Translations under genes and position numbers: made by a program | The notes under the pieces: generated by a model | Seen by the model: only the letters and a program-made list of their open reading frames with translations | The model's database searches: none | What the model was told of the DNA's origin: nothing | In this document: positions 32,114 through 40,428 of the stretch, piece after piece | How the letters are laid out: each line of letters starts with the position of its first letter | How positions within the stretch are numbered: the first letter of the stretch is position 1 | Source: Bacillota bacterium | GTDB taxonomy: Bacteria; Bacillota; Clostridia; Lachnospirales; Lachnospiraceae | DNA: 43,009 nucleotides | Assembly: GCA_023415595.1 (NCBI GenBank) | Contig: JAEZJW010000126.1 | Coordinates: 1 to 43,009, forward strand | Direction: 5' to 3'

Positions 32114-32728
32114 TTATTCCACGACAAGATTTTTCTCCTTAGCCATCCGATATTCGGCCAGTTTCCCTCGATATATTGCTTTTAATCTGGGATTTAATCG
32201 AATATCCCTGGGTTTCACCAGAGCATAATTCTTATTAAAAATCTTAATTCCGCTCTGCTCCAGTACATACGCCACAAACTGGGAGCAGAAATACCGTTGC
32301 TTTGCCTTTACCGGTATATTTAGTGCGGCAGCAATCAGTCCAAGGAAATTATAGGAATAATCGTCCCTGTTCTGCTTAAATATCTCAATTTCTTCCCTTA
32401 GCCTTATGTATTGCTTCTCGGTAATCCGCAACCGATAGATGCTACAGGTGGTGGATCTGTACTTACCGAAAATACCATCATTGATATCTTCTTCAATAAA
32501 ACCTGCATTAAATGGATTCCATATTCCGCGTCGCGCGAAGCTGTACATCTCTTCCAAGTCCTCATCAAAAGCAATCGATGCATGTGCATAAGGCTCATTC
32601 GTATAAAAATGGATTGCTCTGGCTGGATAGGTCTGAGTCTGAGTCAATACGATATAGACATTCTTGCATCGGCTGTTCTTTTTTTCCCTGGCTTTTTTGT
32701 TGATTAGCCTCTTCTTGTTGTTCTTCAT
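32114..32728 (-). CDS. Permuted papain-fold (NlpC/P60-like) hydrolase, uncharacterised
   Basis: A 204-residue protein of unknown role. A very basic N-terminus (residues 1-20, no signal peptide) precedes a permuted papain-like core: the histidine comes first (His49 in PYAHASIAF) and the likely nucleophile last (Cys148 in RYFCSQFVAYVLEQSGI). Related YiiX/YebB-type and phage-lysis-type enzymes act on peptidoglycan or lipid amides. Without a signal peptide this one probably acts in the cytoplasm or on the inner face of the membrane. It is a single gene with a good ribosome binding site (AGGGATCC) and a strong terminator. Catalytic residues are inferred from motif context. Confidence 0.75.
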   Translation of the reverse strand: MKNNKKRLINKKAREKKNSRCKNVYIVLTQTQTYPARAIHFYTNEPYAHASIAFDEDLEEMYSFARRGIWNPFNAGFIEEDINDGIFGKYRSTTCSIYRLRITEKQYIRLREEIEIFKQNRDDYSYNFLGLIAAALNIPVKAKQRYFCSQFVAYVLEQSGIKIFNKNYALVKPRDIRLNPRLKAIYRGKLAEYRMAKEKNLVVE

Positions 32729-32864
32729 ATTGGATCCCTGCTTTAAATTTAGATTTTTATCAATTTAATCAGTGATTTGTAAAAAATATCAAAATTATTA
32801 TAATACAAATCCGCTGATTAATCAACTTTTAAAATTTAGCTAAGAATCCCTCTTCCGTGAGAAA

Positions 32865-32898
32865 GGAGCTTTGCAGAGATTTTTCTCTGCAAAGCTCC
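32865..32898 (-). terminator. Strong 15-bp perfect hairpin after the MerR gene
   Basis: GGAGCTTTGCAGAGA (32865-32879) pairs with TCTCTGCAAAGCTCC (32884-32898) around a TTTT loop, with a short TTTCT tail on the minus strand. It lies about 95 bases past the MerR stop codon; nothing else is seen in 32729-32993. Confidence 0.65.
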
Positions 32899-32993
32899 TG
32901 ATGTACGATTATACTTATTGTTCTCAGACCTTTTGGCATTAAGTTGCCTATCTGCTGCTTAAACCATAAGATTGTGATAATAATTGATCTGTC

Positions 32994-33758
32994 TTATTTG
33001 TTCATCCCTGTGTAGATCAGGATAGCATCCCTTAAAAATGCTGCTGCCCCGGGCTGCTCCTTATCATAGAAAGCGGTGAAACGCTCATCGTCCACATACA
33101 TATTTGCCAGACCGGCATGAGCTTCCTTATTATAGCTGCCCCAGGTATAGGATAACCACTGGCGATGCAGATCAGCAGTCTTCTGTCCTAATTCACCCGC
33201 AGGATCTCCTGTTTTGTAAGCTGCATAGAGGGTATCCAGTACTTCCTTGCTCAGCTTCTCGAATTCCTCATACTGCTCCTTTGTCATATTCATCATCTTG
33301 GCATTAGAGGCATTCACGGTATCATCACCATATTTTTCACGGATTTCCTTACCGTATTTCTTCTCGTTTTCATCAATCAGGTTCTTTTTGAAGCCTTCAA
33401 ATTTTTCTTTATCACTCATTTTTATTCTCCCTTCGGATAACGCAATCGTCTTCTCCACGTTATCAATCAATTGGTCTAGCTGTTGCCTTTTTGCAAGGAG
33501 CTTCTCCCGGTGGCTTTGCAGTGCCGCTGCCTTATCAAAGCTTGCTGAAGTAATGATATCCTTAATATCCTCGATACCAACTCCGAGCTCCCGATAAAAC
33601 ATGATCTGCTGCAGACGGTCTACTTCTTCCTGTCCATAGATCCGATAACCTGATGAATTGATCCTAGCCGGCTTAAGGATTCCAACCTCATCATAATATC
33701 TCAGTGTTCTGGTACTGACCCCTGCGATGCTTCCAAGCTTCTGCACTGTATATTCCAT
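32994..33758 (-). CDS. MerR-family regulator with TipAS drug-binding domain
   Basis: A 254-residue regulator. Residues 1-70 are the MerR winged helix (EYTVQKLGSIAGVSTRTLRY, then GILKPARINSSGYRIY). Residues 75-110 form the dimer coiled coil. The C-terminal part from about 130 to 254 matches the TipAS fold (MTKEQYEEFEKLSKEV, HRQWLSYTWGSYNKEAHAGL, DERFTAFYDKEQPGAAAFLR), known for binding thiopeptide antibiotics in TipAL. GGAGGTG precedes the ATG. Its promoter has the 19-base spacer expected of MerR-activated genes, so it probably activates itself when drug is bound. No obvious target gene is adjacent. Confidence 0.93.
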   Translation of the reverse strand: MEYTVQKLGSIAGVSTRTLRYYDEVGILKPARINSSGYRIYGQEEVDRLQQIMFYRELGVGIEDIKDIITSASFDKAAALQSHREKLLAKRQQLDQLIDNVEKTIALSEGRIKMSDKEKFEGFKKNLIDENEKKYGKEIREKYGDDTVNASNAKMMNMTKEQYEEFEKLSKEVLDTLYAAYKTGDPAGELGQKTADLHRQWLSYTWGSYNKEAHAGLANMYVDDERFTAFYDKEQPGAAAFLRDAILIYTGMNK

Positions 33759-33894
33759 ACTGTCACCTCCATGATGCCGCTCTCGGCATGTGGTATCAAC
33801 GCTTCCTGGTCTAGCGAATTCAAGCCTTCGCCTTGTGAAGCGTTTCCCTGCGCTGTGATTGTCTTTCCGATCACATCTGCTCCTTACAAAAAGA

Positions 33895-33925
33895 ATGATA
33901 AACCTTTACGTAACGTAAATGTCAA
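33895..33925 (-). promoter_or_regulatory. MerR-type promoter with 19-base spacer and perfect dyad
   Basis: Minus-strand TTGACA (33925-33920) and TATCAT (33900-33895) are separated by 19 bases, the elongated spacing that MerR activators correct by twisting DNA. The spacer holds TTTACGT-A-ACGTAAA (33905-33919), a perfect dyad. The -35 box overlaps the last codons and stop of trpC2 (33922). About 130 bases of leader follow before the MerR gene. Confidence 0.8.
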
Positions 33926-34653
33926 TAGGGAAAATAAAAATTTTTTCTGTATTCCAGGTATTTGGCAACCGGGTCCTCTGCTTTCAGAAAAGCCGTTCCT
34001 ACTAGTACCCCATGAGCGCCGGCCTTAGCAGCTCGACTGATCTCCTCCGGTGATGAGATGGAGCTTTCACTTAGCAGGAAAACCTTACGATCGTTGGTGT
34101 TCTTCTTAGTCAGCTTTGCTAAAGCTTCCGTTGTTCCCACATTGCCGTTATCCGTTTCCCAGGTAAGAATATTTCGGTTATTGATTCCAAGAAACGTAAC
34201 CGGCAGCTTTACAGCAATCTCAAGCTCAGTCTGATTATGGATCTCGACCAGTGGTTCTATACCATAGGAAACTGCTTTTTCAAATAGAAGCTCCAGCTGT
34301 TCTTCCCCTAGTACGGAGGCAATCAATAAAACAGCTGATACTCCTAGTCTTGCAGTCTCTTCCAGCTGCTCCTCGGTCCGGATAAAGTCCTTTCGCAGCA
34401 CAGGTACAGATACTACCCGGAGAATCTCCTCCAGAAGCTTCACTGACCCTCCATAATGCTCTTCCTCTGTAACCACCGAGATGACCGGTGCTCCGGCTGC
34501 CTCCAGGGCTCTGGCATATTCAGCAGGGTCCCTTCCCTGCATTAGTTCACCCTCACCGGGAGATCGTAGCTTAATATCTGGAATGACCGGCAGATAACCT
34601 TCCTGATATCTCTTCCAAAGGGCCTGGGTACAAGAACCCCTACTTAAAAGCAT
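33922..34653 (-). CDS. trpC: Second, divergent indole-3-glycerol-phosphate synthase (TrpC2)
   Basis: A 243-residue TIM barrel, the second IGPS in this operon. Relative to TrpC1 it lacks about 40 N-terminal residues, including most of the usual N-terminal helix. Catalytic positions by alignment: Lys28 kept but the preceding Glu replaced by Asp26 (PDIKLRSPGEG against CEVKKASPSKG), Lys88 in VLRKDF, Glu137 in LVEIHN, Asn159 in INNRNI, and Glu196-Ser197 in LSESSI. It is probably an active ring-closing enzyme but with an altered phosphate/substrate loop. It overlaps trpD2 by 14 bases and is last in the operon. Gene name given by family only. Confidence 0.85.
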   Translation of the reverse strand: MLLSRGSCTQALWKRYQEGYLPVIPDIKLRSPGEGELMQGRDPAEYARALEAAGAPVISVVTEEEHYGGSVKLLEEILRVVSVPVLRKDFIRTEEQLEETARLGVSAVLLIASVLGEEQLELLFEKAVSYGIEPLVEIHNQTELEIAVKLPVTFLGINNRNILTWETDNGNVGTTEALAKLTKKNTNDRKVFLLSESSISSPEEISRAAKAGAHGVLVGTAFLKAEDPVAKYLEYRKNFYFPY

Positions 34654-35662
34654 GGGAAGCCTCTATGAACTGGTTCAGTTTATTCTGAGCGGCACCGCTG
34701 TCAAGAATCTCTGACGCAAGTTTGATACCAGCCCTCATGGTATCTGCTTTTCCGCCGATCATCAAGGCACCCGCAGCATTTAGAAGAACTGCCTGCCTTC
34801 TGGGTCCCTTATCCTTACCGGAGAACACATCCTTTATCATTACTGCATTGGCCTCAGGGGTTCCGGTTGCAATATCGGAGAGACGGCAGCGGCTGATACC
34901 GAAATCCTCCGGTTCAATCTCATAGGTAGTGATGATTCCCTTATTCAGCTCATTAACCCTGGTCTTTCCCAGGAGGGATATCTCATCGATTCCATCCATT
35001 CCATGGACAAATAACGCTCTGGTATAACCAAGGGAAGCAGCTACATGGGATACCGTATCCAAAAGCTCAGGACGGTATACCCCCATGACATGCATGGAAG
35101 CCTGCGAGGGATTGATCAAGGGTCCGATGATGGTATAGAATATCGTCTTAATTCCGAGGTCCTTCTCAGGCGGAAGAACCTTGCCCATAACAGGATGGAA
35201 TAAAGGTGCATAGAGGAAAGCCATTCCTACTTCCTCAATCAGCTTCTCCACACTTTGCGGCGTCTGGTTGATCTGTACTCCTAGAGCTTCCAGTACATCG
35301 GCACTGCCGGACAGACTGGAGATTGATCTGCTGCCATGCTTAGCAACAGGGATTCCCCCTGCTGCAGCTACGAAGGCCACCGCTGTTGAGATATTAAAGG
35401 TGCTTAAGCCGCCACCGGTACCGCAGGTATCCATCAGCTCGCCCTCAACCTTAGGGCTGATATGTATACAATGATCTCTCATTGCCTGTGCTATCGCGGT
35501 TATTTCGATCAGTGTCGGTCCCTTCATTAACAATGCGACCTGGAAACCGGCTATCTGAACATCATTTAATTCATCATTCTTAATGGCAACAATCAAACTA
35601 TATGCCTCTTCTGCAGTAAGATTTTCTCTTGCAGTAAGCTTTTGAAGAACATTTTTAATCAT
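34640..35662 (-). CDS. trpD: Second, divergent anthranilate phosphoribosyltransferase-like protein (TrpD2)
   Basis: A 340-residue member of the TrpD/thymidine phosphorylase fold. The PRPP loop reads GTGGG (81-85) where TrpD1 has GTGGD; KHGSR (Ser111) replaces KHGNR, and Glu166 sits where the anthranilate-binding Arg of TrpD1 (Arg165) and characterised enzymes lies. LGIKTIFY replaces LGVRTIFN. The metal-binding DE pair is kept (GMDGIDEIS). It therefore probably still handles PRPP, but anthranilate binding is doubtful. GGAGGT precedes the ATG. It lies 9 bases after trpA and overlaps trpC2 by 14 bases. Not a pseudogene: the frame is full length. Confidence 0.85.
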   Translation of the reverse strand: MIKNVLQKLTARENLTAEEAYSLIVAIKNDELNDVQIAGFQVALLMKGPTLIEITAIAQAMRDHCIHISPKVEGELMDTCGTGGGLSTFNISTAVAFVAAAGGIPVAKHGSRSISSLSGSADVLEALGVQINQTPQSVEKLIEEVGMAFLYAPLFHPVMGKVLPPEKDLGIKTIFYTIIGPLINPSQASMHVMGVYRPELLDTVSHVAASLGYTRALFVHGMDGIDEISLLGKTRVNELNKGIITTYEIEPEDFGISRCRLSDIATGTPEANAVMIKDVFSGKDKGPRRQAVLLNAAGALMIGGKADTMRAGIKLASEILDSGAAQNKLNQFIEASHAFK

Positions 35663-35671
35663 ATATACCTC

Positions 35672-36460
35672 CTATATGCTCTTTTTAACACTTTCTATCG
35701 CAGCTTTCATGTTCTTTACATATTCCTCAACCATAGGAACACAATCCGTTCCATACTTCTCAACAATCTTAACGATTGCGCTTCCCACGATAATACCATC
35801 CGCATATTCTGCCACTTTTGCAGCCTGCTCCGGAGCCTGAATTCCAAAGCCTACCGCGCAGGGAATATCCTTAATTTCCTTCACCTGTCCGATCATCTCC
35901 TGTGCCTCCGTCCCCAGCTCCCTGCGTGTTCCCGTTACTCCCAGGGAGGATACACAGTAGAGGAAGCCTTCCGCTTCCTTGGCAATCATACTGATCCGTT
36001 CCCTCGAGGTAGGTGCTATCATGGAGATTAGTGTTACCCCATACTGCTTGCAATAAGGAAGCAGCTCTTCCCTCTCTTCAAAGGGTACATCGGGTACGAT
36101 TACGGCATCCACTCCTGCTTTCCTGCAGCGGTCCATAAACCGTTTTGTTCCATAAGTAAAGACTGGGTTAACATAGGTCATGAAGGCGATGGGCACCTGA
36201 CAGGTCTTCCGGATTCTCTCCACCATATCAAAGATAAGATCTGTTGTCGTACCTGCCTCCAGGGCGCGGACATCCGCAGCCTGGATGGCCGGTCCCTCAG
36301 CGACGGGATCGGAAAAAGGTATTCCTAACTCAATCAGATCCACGCCTGCCTCCGCCATCTGATAAACCAGCTGTTCCGTAATCGTAAGATTGGGATCACC
36401 TGCTGTAATAAACGGGATAAATGCTTTCCCTTTCTGAAATACCTGTTCTAATCTATTCAT
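35672..36460 (-). CDS. trpA: Tryptophan synthase alpha chain
   Basis: A 262-residue TIM barrel that cleaves indole-3-glycerol phosphate to indole and glyceraldehyde 3-phosphate. The catalytic glutamate is in LIELGIPFSDPVAEGP (with the Asp of SDP), and the phosphate-binding YCVSSLGVTGTRRELG and GFGIQAPEQ loops are present. It overlaps trpB by 8 bases, as expected for the two chains of one complex. GGGGGTG lies upstream of its ATG inside trpB. Nothing is missing; it is followed 9 bases later by trpD2. Confidence 0.97.
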   Translation of the reverse strand: MNRLEQVFQKGKAFIPFITAGDPNLTITEQLVYQMAEAGVDLIELGIPFSDPVAEGPAIQAADVRALEAGTTTDLIFDMVERIRKTCQVPIAFMTYVNPVFTYGTKRFMDRCRKAGVDAVIVPDVPFEEREELLPYCKQYGVTLISMIAPTSRERISMIAKEAEGFLYCVSSLGVTGTRRELGTEAQEMIGQVKEIKDIPCAVGFGIQAPEQAAKVAEYADGIIVGSAIVKIVEKYGTDCVPMVEEYVKNMKAAIESVKKSI

Positions 36461-37643
36461 AGAGATTCACCCCCCTGTAACGGGCTATCGCAGCCACATC
36501 CTTATCTCCTCTGCCTGAGAGATTTACTACAATGATCTGTTCCTTCCCCATCTGCGGAGCCAGCTTTTTCGCATAGGCTACCGCATGGGCACTTTCCACT
36601 GCCGGGATGATGCCCTCTGTCCGGGATAAGTATTCGAAGGCCTCCACCGCCTCCTGATCTGTTACCGGGACATACTCCGCTCTGTTACTATCCTTTAAGT
36701 AGGCATGCTCAGGACCAACTCCCGGATAATCCAGACCTGCGGAGATAGAGTAAACCGGTGCAATCTGACCATACTCATCCTGGCAGAAGTAGGATTTCAT
36801 CCCATGGAAGATCCCTATTGTGCCTGTTGACATCGTTGCCGCCGTCCTTCCCGTCTCCACTCCGAGTCCGGCAGCCTCACAACCAATCAGCCTTACCTCC
36901 GGATTCTCGATAAATTCATGGAAGATACCGATGGAATTGCTGCCACCTCCCACACAGGCAAGTATGGCGTCAGGCAATCTTCCTTCCTTCCCCAGAAGCT
37001 GCTGTTTTACCTCCTTGCCGATAATACTTTGAAAATCTCTGACTAGAGTTGGAAAGGGATGTGGTCCCATCACGGAACCAAAAACATAATGGGTATCCCC
37101 CACACGCTTCGTCCATTCCCTCATGGCCTCATTGACAGCATCCTTCAGTGTCTGTGTTCCTGAGGTCACGGTGTGGACCTTTGCTCCTAAAAGCTCCATG
37201 CGGAATACATTCAATGCCTGCCGTTCTGTATCCTCCTTCCCCATGAAGATCTCACATTCCATCCCCATCAGGGTTGCTGCAGTTGCAGTCGCAACTCCGT
37301 GCTGACCGGCACCGGTCTCAGCAATCAGCCTGATTTTTCCCATCTTCTTCGCCAGCAATGCCTGACCCAGTACATTATTGATTTTATGGGAGCCGGTATG
37401 GTTTAAGTCCTCCCGCTTCAGGTAGATCTTAGCACCGCCAAGCTCCTTCGTCATCTTCTCCGCATAGTACAGAAGTGAAGGTCTTCCTGCATAGTTATTC
37501 AATAGGTCCGTCAGTTCCCTCTGAAAGCCTTCCTCCTGACTGTAATAATGATAGGCTTCTTCCAGTTCGATAACCGCGTTCATCAGCGTTTCGGGAATAT
37601 ACTGCCCTCCATGTATTCCAAACCTGCCCTTTGACATCTTCAT
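36453..37643 (-). CDS. trpB: Tryptophan synthase beta chain
   Basis: About 396 residues; joins indole and serine to make tryptophan, using pyridoxal phosphate. The PLP lysine is in HTGSHKINNVLGQ, the catalytic glutamate in AETGAGQHGVA and the phosphate cradle in CVGGGSNSIG; the C-terminal LSGRGDKD motif closes the site. This is the TrpB1 type that pairs with TrpA. AAGGAG is 4 bases before ATG 37643; ATG 37637 is an alternative start 6 bases on. A 184-base gap with no recognisable signal separates it from trpF. Confidence 0.97.
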   Translation of the reverse strand: MKMSKGRFGIHGGQYIPETLMNAVIELEEAYHYYSQEEGFQRELTDLLNNYAGRPSLLYYAEKMTKELGGAKIYLKREDLNHTGSHKINNVLGQALLAKKMGKIRLIAETGAGQHGVATATAATLMGMECEIFMGKEDTERQALNVFRMELLGAKVHTVTSGTQTLKDAVNEAMREWTKRVGDTHYVFGSVMGPHPFPTLVRDFQSIIGKEVKQQLLGKEGRLPDAILACVGGGSNSIGIFHEFIENPEVRLIGCEAAGLGVETGRTAATMSTGTIGIFHGMKSYFCQDEYGQIAPVYSISAGLDYPGVGPEHAYLKDSNRAEYVPVTDQEAVEAFEYLSRTEGIIPAVESAHAVAYAKKLAPQMGKEQIIVVNLSGRGDKDVAAIARYRGVNLYE

Positions 37644-37830
37644 CACACTCCTTATTTTTTATCTTCATTCATCTTCAGCTTTACTTATACGACCAGCAAT
37701 CTTCGGTTCTATCCTGCCTACTATACTGTTTACTATCCTGCTACTGTTGCAATATGTTTATCCTAAGCTTATTTATCACAACCTCATTCTTAGCTTCTAG
37801 CAGACTTCCATCTGACATTTTACTTATTCT

Positions 37831-38457
37831 TTATCTAGCTCCGGTATCCCGTATCAGCTGAATCAGCTGCCGAAGCTTAACCGGATCCTTGCTGCCTTCG
37901 GTCTCCACCCCGGTACTTACATCAATGCCATAGGGCTGATACCTTCGGATGGCATCCAAAACATTTGAGGAATTGATGCCACCTGCCAGAAAGAAGGGTT
38001 TCCCTATCGCAGGGATCAGGGACCAGTCGAACTTCACACCGCTGCCCCCATATTCCCTCTCGTGATAGGCATCCAGCAGCAGGTATTCACTTTCCATGGC
38101 TCCGGCACGATGAATGTCCTCCGTGCTTCTCACCCTGACCGCCTTGATCACCGGGTTTTGTACCCTGCTTTTGAGTGCAGCGATATATTCTTCGTCTTCC
38201 TCCCCATGCAGCTGAATGATCTCAATGACCTTCCTTTCACAGAGCCGCAGGATCTTCTCCCTGTCTTCATTTACGAATACCCCGACCGGTACAATTCCGG
38301 GTGCAAGCTCCTTCTTAAGCTCCGAAGCCAACTCCTCGCTGATCTGACGGGTGCTTTGCGCGAAGACAAACCCTGCATAATCCGGTTTCACCTCGTTCAC
38401 AGCCAGGACATCAGCAATTGTTTTTAAGCCGCATATCTTTATTCTTGTTAGTGCCAT
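37831..38457 (-). CDS. trpF: Phosphoribosylanthranilate isomerase
   Basis: A 208-residue TIM barrel that rearranges phosphoribosylanthranilate to the linear carboxyphenylamino-deoxyribulose phosphate. The general-base cysteine is in RIKICGLKT and the acid aspartate in LLLDAYHEREYGGSG; phosphate loops are FFLAGGINSSNV and DVSTGVET. It starts one base after the trpC stop codon, with the GAGGTG ribosome binding site inside the end of trpC. There is only one trpF in the window, even though trpD and trpC are both doubled. Confidence 0.96.
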   Translation of the reverse strand: MALTRIKICGLKTIADVLAVNEVKPDYAGFVFAQSTRQISEELASELKKELAPGIVPVGVFVNEDREKILRLCERKVIEIIQLHGEEDEEYIAALKSRVQNPVIKAVRVRSTEDIHRAGAMESEYLLLDAYHEREYGGSGVKFDWSLIPAIGKPFFLAGGINSSNVLDAIRRYQPYGIDVSTGVETEGSKDPVKLRQLIQLIRDTGAR

Positions 38458-38458
38458 A

Positions 38459-39283
38459 TCATATCACCTCACAGCCTCTTAGCTCCGATAGCAGCTGCTT
38501 CTTATCGTTGCTTCTCATCAGCGCTTCCCCGATCAATACCGCATCCGCACCGGCCTCCTTCAGTAATCTAATTTCCTCCGGTGTATGGATGCCGCTTTCT
38601 GCAACAAACAGGACATTCTGAGGTACCTGCTTCCTAAGCTCGATACTGGTCATAAGCTCCACCGCGAAGGTCTTCAGGTTACGGTTATTTACACCGATAA
38701 TTTCTGCCCCTGCCTGCAGTGCCATCCCGACCTCATCCCCGGTATGAGCCTCCACCAGCGCTGATAATCCAAGCTGCTTCGTTATCATCAGATAGTGTCT
38801 GAGCCTTTCCTCTGTAAGTAGGGAACAGATCAATAACACTGCATCCGCGCCAATCCGTTTCGCCTCATAGAGCTGATACTCATCGATGATAAAATCCTTC
38901 CTGAGAACCGGTATACTGACGGCTCGGCTGATCTCGGACAGATATTCGTCCCTTCCGAGGAAGAAGTCCGGTTCTGTTAGTACGGAGATAGCATCCGCAC
39001 CTGCCTGCTCATATTCCTTCGCGATGTTAAGATAGGGGAAATTCCCGGCTATGATCCCCTTGGAGGGGGAGGCCTTCTTTACCTCGCAGATGAAGGAAAT
39101 CCCTTTTCTTCTGAGTGCTGTTTCAAAAACATAGGCAGGTCTTCCGCTAAAGCTCTTCAGCTGTTCATCCTCAAATAATTCTGACCTCAGCTGTTCTAGC
39201 GGGAGCTCTTCCTTCCGCTTTTCCACTCTTCCCTTCGTGGCAGCTGCGATCCGGTCCAGGATATTATTATGCTCTTTATCCAT
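38459..39283 (-). CDS. trpC: Indole-3-glycerol-phosphate synthase (canonical copy)
   Basis: A 274-residue TIM barrel; decarboxylates and closes the indole ring. All catalytic residues are present: Glu67 and Lys69 in CEVKKASPSKG, Lys in VLRKDFI, Glu in LVEAHTGD, Asn in GVNNRNL, and Glu-Ser in VAESGI. It has the normal N-terminal helix (ILDRIAAATKGRVEKRKEEL), absent from TrpC2 at 33922-34653. AAAGGAAAA precedes the ATG. It lies 137 bases after trpD; that gap shows no recognisable signal. Confidence 0.97.
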   Translation of the reverse strand: MDKEHNNILDRIAAATKGRVEKRKEELPLEQLRSELFEDEQLKSFSGRPAYVFETALRRKGISFICEVKKASPSKGIIAGNFPYLNIAKEYEQAGADAISVLTEPDFFLGRDEYLSEISRAVSIPVLRKDFIIDEYQLYEAKRIGADAVLLICSLLTEERLRHYLMITKQLGLSALVEAHTGDEVGMALQAGAEIIGVNNRNLKTFAVELMTSIELRKQVPQNVLFVAESGIHTPEEIRLLKEAGADAVLIGEALMRSNDKKQLLSELRGCEVI

Positions 39284-39420
39284 GATTTTCCTTTCTCACA
39301 GGTACGTCGCTATTCCCTTGTCAGTTACTTTTTAGATGGCTTATCCTGAAGCTATTCGAAGCAGCTAAGGGGAATCGGCAATACATTCACTAGTCATGAA
39401 ACTTCTTTATGAACTACATC

Positions 39421-40428
39421 CTAGCTGTTCGACAGCCGGATGAATGCCTCCAGCTGTGCCATCGCTTTCCCGCTGTCAATCATCTCCGAGGCCAGTTTTA
39501 CGCATTCTCTTAAGGTAATCTGGTTATAGGCCATATATAAGCAAACGGCTGAATTGAGAAGAACGATTTCTCTTCTGGGACCCTTCTCACCGTTTAAGAT
39601 TCTTCTGGCAATCTCTGCGTTCTCCTCCGGATTGCCACCGGTCAGTTCCTCCCGGTTACAATAGTCAAACCCGAATTGCTTCGGATCCAGGAAGAAGCTG
39701 TTAATCCTTCCGTCGTTTACCTCACACACTGTCGACCTGGTGCTTAAGGATACTTCATCCAGACCGTCGTGACCATGAACGACCATCGCCCGCTTCACAC
39801 CCAGGTTCGCCAAAACTCTTGCCATGGGCTCTACCAGCTTCTCATCATAGACACCGAGCAACTGCAGATTAGCCTCCGCCGGACTTGCCAGTGGACCCAG
39901 AATATTAAATATCGTACGGACCCCCAGCTCTTTTCTGACCGGGGCGGCATATTTCATGGAGGAATGATAATAGGGTGCGAACAGGAAGCATAGACCGATT
40001 TCTTTAAGAATGGCTTCACTCTTCTCCACCGGAATATCAATCTTTACCCCCAGGGCTTCCAGGACATCCGCACTTCCGCATTTGCTGGATACACTGCGGT
40101 TCCCATGCTTCGCGACAGGGACGCCTGCAGCGGAGATAACCAGGGAGGAAACCGTTGAGATATTAAAGGTACCCGCTTCATCCCCTCCTGTTCCTACGAT
40201 GTCAAGCACATCTCCCTCATGGGCAAGCTTCCTTCCATAGCGCCGCATTACCATGGCACAGGCGGTAATCTCATCTATGGTTTCCCCCTTCATTCTCATG
40301 GAGGTGATAAAGCCTGCGATCTGTGCATTGGTGGCATTGCCATCCATGATCTCCTCCATGACGGACTTCGTCATGGGCAGGGTGAGGTCCTCCTTGTTCA
40401 GTAATTGATATATTGCCTGTTGAATCAT
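39421..40428 (-). CDS. trpD: Anthranilate phosphoribosyltransferase (canonical copy)
   Basis: A 335-residue enzyme that adds phosphoribose to anthranilate. The PRPP loop GTGGD (79-83), KHGNR (Asn110), HSSMKYAAPVRKELGVRTIFN (Arg165) and the metal-binding DE of GHDGLDEVS all match characterised TrpD proteins. It overlaps trpG by 4 bases (ATGA). It serves as the in-operon reference against which the substitutions of TrpD2 at 34640-35662 can be read; the two share fold and framework but differ clearly. Confidence 0.97.
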   Translation of the reverse strand: MIQQAIYQLLNKEDLTLPMTKSVMEEIMDGNATNAQIAGFITSMRMKGETIDEITACAMVMRRYGRKLAHEGDVLDIVGTGGDEAGTFNISTVSSLVISAAGVPVAKHGNRSVSSKCGSADVLEALGVKIDIPVEKSEAILKEIGLCFLFAPYYHSSMKYAAPVRKELGVRTIFNILGPLASPAEANLQLLGVYDEKLVEPMARVLANLGVKRAMVVHGHDGLDEVSLSTRSTVCEVNDGRINSFFLDPKQFGFDYCNREELTGGNPEENAEIARRILNGEKGPRREIVLLNSAVCLYMAYNQITLRECVKLASEMIDSGKAMAQLEAFIRLSNS

